DNA of 64,000 bases from G963422595 sp963422595 (GTDB taxonomy: Bacteria; Pseudomonadota; Gammaproteobacteria; UBA4575): the NCBI GenBank assembly GCA_963422595.1, contig OY730298.1:1488001-1552000 (forward strand), given 5' to 3'. The notes beneath the pieces are model-generated. The model worked only from the letters and a program-made list of their open reading frames with translations. It ran no database searches and was not told where the DNA came from. Shown piece by piece: positions 62,694 to 64,000 of the stretch. The position numbers and the translations under genes were made by a program. Each line of letters begins with the position of its first letter. Within the stretch, counting starts at the first letter, position 1.

Positions 62694-64000
62694 TAGGATA
62701 GTCGGGAAGGTGGCGCACGTTGTCCGGATGCGGCAGAGAGGTCGGCAGTGATTCGACCTCTTTTTCCCTATCCGTCAGGAAATAGAATATATCGCTGCGA
62801 TTGCTCCAGATATCGCCGTCGTACAGATGAGACTGCGAATCCTTGTTGCCGCCTTTGGATATGATCTCATTGTCCGAATCCAGCATCCTATGCAGGATGT
62901 TCCCAAGCATCCGCTGGATTTTCCTTCCCGATTCCTTTGAGGATGCCAGGGCATGATGGAATCGTAACGATGCGGCATGAAAAGTCATCTGGCCGTTCGG
63001 GCGCATGAAGTATGACGTGTGCGCAATGAACTCTTGCTGCCGGGGTTTCCACTTTTTGTTGTAGTAGGGAGAGAGGAACACGATCTGCTCCTGCACGTCA
63101 GGAGTCGGGTAGGACGGGTCAAACGTGTCGACCTCCACTCCTATCAGGCCGTCGATTCTGTCTCCGAAACGCAATCCCGTTCCCTCAAATATCCAATGAG
63201 ACATAAGTCCCGGATCCGGCGCTACATTGGCATGCGTACGGGGCTCCACGACAAAGGGCATATGGTCGCCTCCCCAGGCGCCATTTGAATACTGGGCTCC
63301 GAATATACTCTGTTCGCTGAACGCATCGCCCTGGTTTCTCCACAGACCGGCGTCTGCCTTCTTGTCAACCAGCATGATGTCGTACCCGAAGGCGTCTTTA
63401 TGCAACTCCACCCGCCAGTAGAAGGCATTGGCGGAGAAGGATAACAGATGTACACCCCGCTCGATGGCCTCCACAATGGTATTACGCAGCCGGGCCGATA
63501 TGTACTCGGGATGATAGGCAAGAACGATGACCTGGCACCCCTCGAGCAACGTCGGGTCCTTGTGAACCGACAGGGTCGTCGTATAGCGGATTGGCACGTC
63601 CAAACCCTCAAGAAATTGCACGACCGGTGCGATGTGCTGATAATAGCTAGCTTGTGGCCGCTGCATGCTGACGGCGGAGGCTCGCAGGCGGGACAGGTAC
63701 GCACCTCCGTTGAACCCTTTGTAGAGGCTCGCTCCAAAGGCGGTATTGTACGCGGCCGCAGTCAGGTGCGAGGCCATGAAGCATACCGGCGCCAGCGCGG
63801 ATCTGTCCTCAACGACAAACGGGACGCTTTCCTGCGTGGTTCCATCGGGAGAGAGCACAACGAAGTTGTAGAAGCCATTCGGCCAGTCTTCCGGAATGGG
63901 CACTTCAACGTTGTATTTCCACGTGGCGAACGACACATAGCGTCTGCCGCGGAATTCCTGAATCACCGGTGCGGGCTGCGGTCCTACCAGGGGGGGGTGA
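62644..64000 (-). CDS. Dimethylformamidase large-subunit-like protein, C-terminal part
   Basis: Open from the window edge, so the start is outside. About 452 codons are seen. The protein resembles the DmfA2 (N,N-dimethylformamidase beta-subunit-like) C-terminal domain, with a fibronectin-like first part (DWPNGFYNFVVLSPDG). PVCFMASHLTAAAYNTAFGASLY follows, then QVIVLAYHPEYISARLR, HLLSFSANAFYWRVEL and YHPEY-type strands seen in that amidase and related glutamine-amidotransferase-like folds. The last 15 residues (AVHGQWTNLAGRILP) come from the duplicated block read in a different frame from its parent, so the true C-terminus has been lost. Function here is unknown; secreted polysaccharide processing is only a guess. 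Confidence 0.6.
   Translation of the reverse strand, partial: HPPLVGPQPAPVIQEFRGRRYVSFATWKYNVEVPIPEDWPNGFYNFVVLSPDGTTQESVPFVVEDRSALAPVCFMASHLTAAAYNTAFGASLYKGFNGGAYLSRLRASAVSMQRPQASYYQHIAPVVQFLEGLDVPIRYTTTLSVHKDPTLLEGCQVIVLAYHPEYISARLRNTIVEAIERGVHLLSFSANAFYWRVELHKDAFGYDIMLVDKKADAGLWRNQGDAFSEQSIFGAQYSNGAWGGDHMPFVVEPRTHANVAPDPGLMSHWIFEGTGLRFGDRIDGLIGVEVDTFDPSYPTPDVQEQIVFLSPYYNKKWKPRQQEFIAHTSYFMRPNGQMTFHAASLRFHHALASSKESGRKIQRMLGNILHRMLDSDNEIISKGGNKDSQSHLYDGDIWSNRSDIFYFLTDREKEVESLPTSLPHPDNVRHLPDYPRAVHGQWTNLAGRILP

Overview
The window is a stretch of a gammaproteobacterial chromosome, with no rRNA, tRNA or CRISPR array seen. The evidence is gene order as well as gene content: crcB-serS, lolCD-comEC-msbA-lpxK-ycaR-kdsB, ccmABCDEFGHI, mfd-csiV, mtnP-hpt-nagZ and sdhCDAB-sdhE are all typical of that class. 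I cannot place it to family.

Region 1 (1-35.5 kb) is AT-rich housekeeping DNA. It holds serS (cut by the window edge) with crcB, the glycolate oxidase operon glcDEF, a lipid A/lipoprotein export and competence run (lolC, lolD, comEC, msbA, lpxK, ycaR, kdsB), a broken Mrr-type restriction gene, agmatine catabolism (aguA, aguB), the full System I cytochrome c maturation operon including a 53-residue ccmD, mfd with csiV, three small unknown genes, a FadL-type outer membrane protein, and a purine salvage/peptidoglycan recycling run (mtnP, hpt, mscS-like, nagZ).

Region 2 (35.5-44.8 kb) is intermediate in base composition. It holds zapE, a malate dehydrogenase, an alpha/beta hydrolase, sdhC-D-A-B-E and ygfZ. 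Its spacers are full of short repeats: REP-like hairpins, dispersed copies of an AACATGGATG..CAGGATA motif, a 13-bp tandem repeat apparently grown from the sdhA stop codon, and a 35-bp direct repeat.

Region 3 (44.8-64 kb) is GC-rich, and every gene reads leftward. It is a cell-surface glycosylation island built by repeated duplication. It has two near-identical AftB-like GT-C glycosyltransferases (45586-47712 and 60506-62644) and two giant GT-C proteins of about 1674 and 1912 residues, whose C-termini carry 9 and 11 tandem copies of one 114-residue domain (342 bp per unit). It also has one intact DprE2-like reductase plus three truncated N-terminal stubs of the same gene, a GMC oxidoreductase with a small Tat-like partner, and the start-less end of a dimethylformamidase-like protein. 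The AftB-like and DprE2-like genes suggest a polyprenyl-phosphate D-arabinofuranose (or related) donor and transfer pathway. The single-copy form of the 114-residue domain sits at the end of the normal-sized enzymes, so the giant proteins look like in-frame expansions of it. The repeat array, with its traceable duplication junctions and one-unit register shift, is the most novel part of the window.
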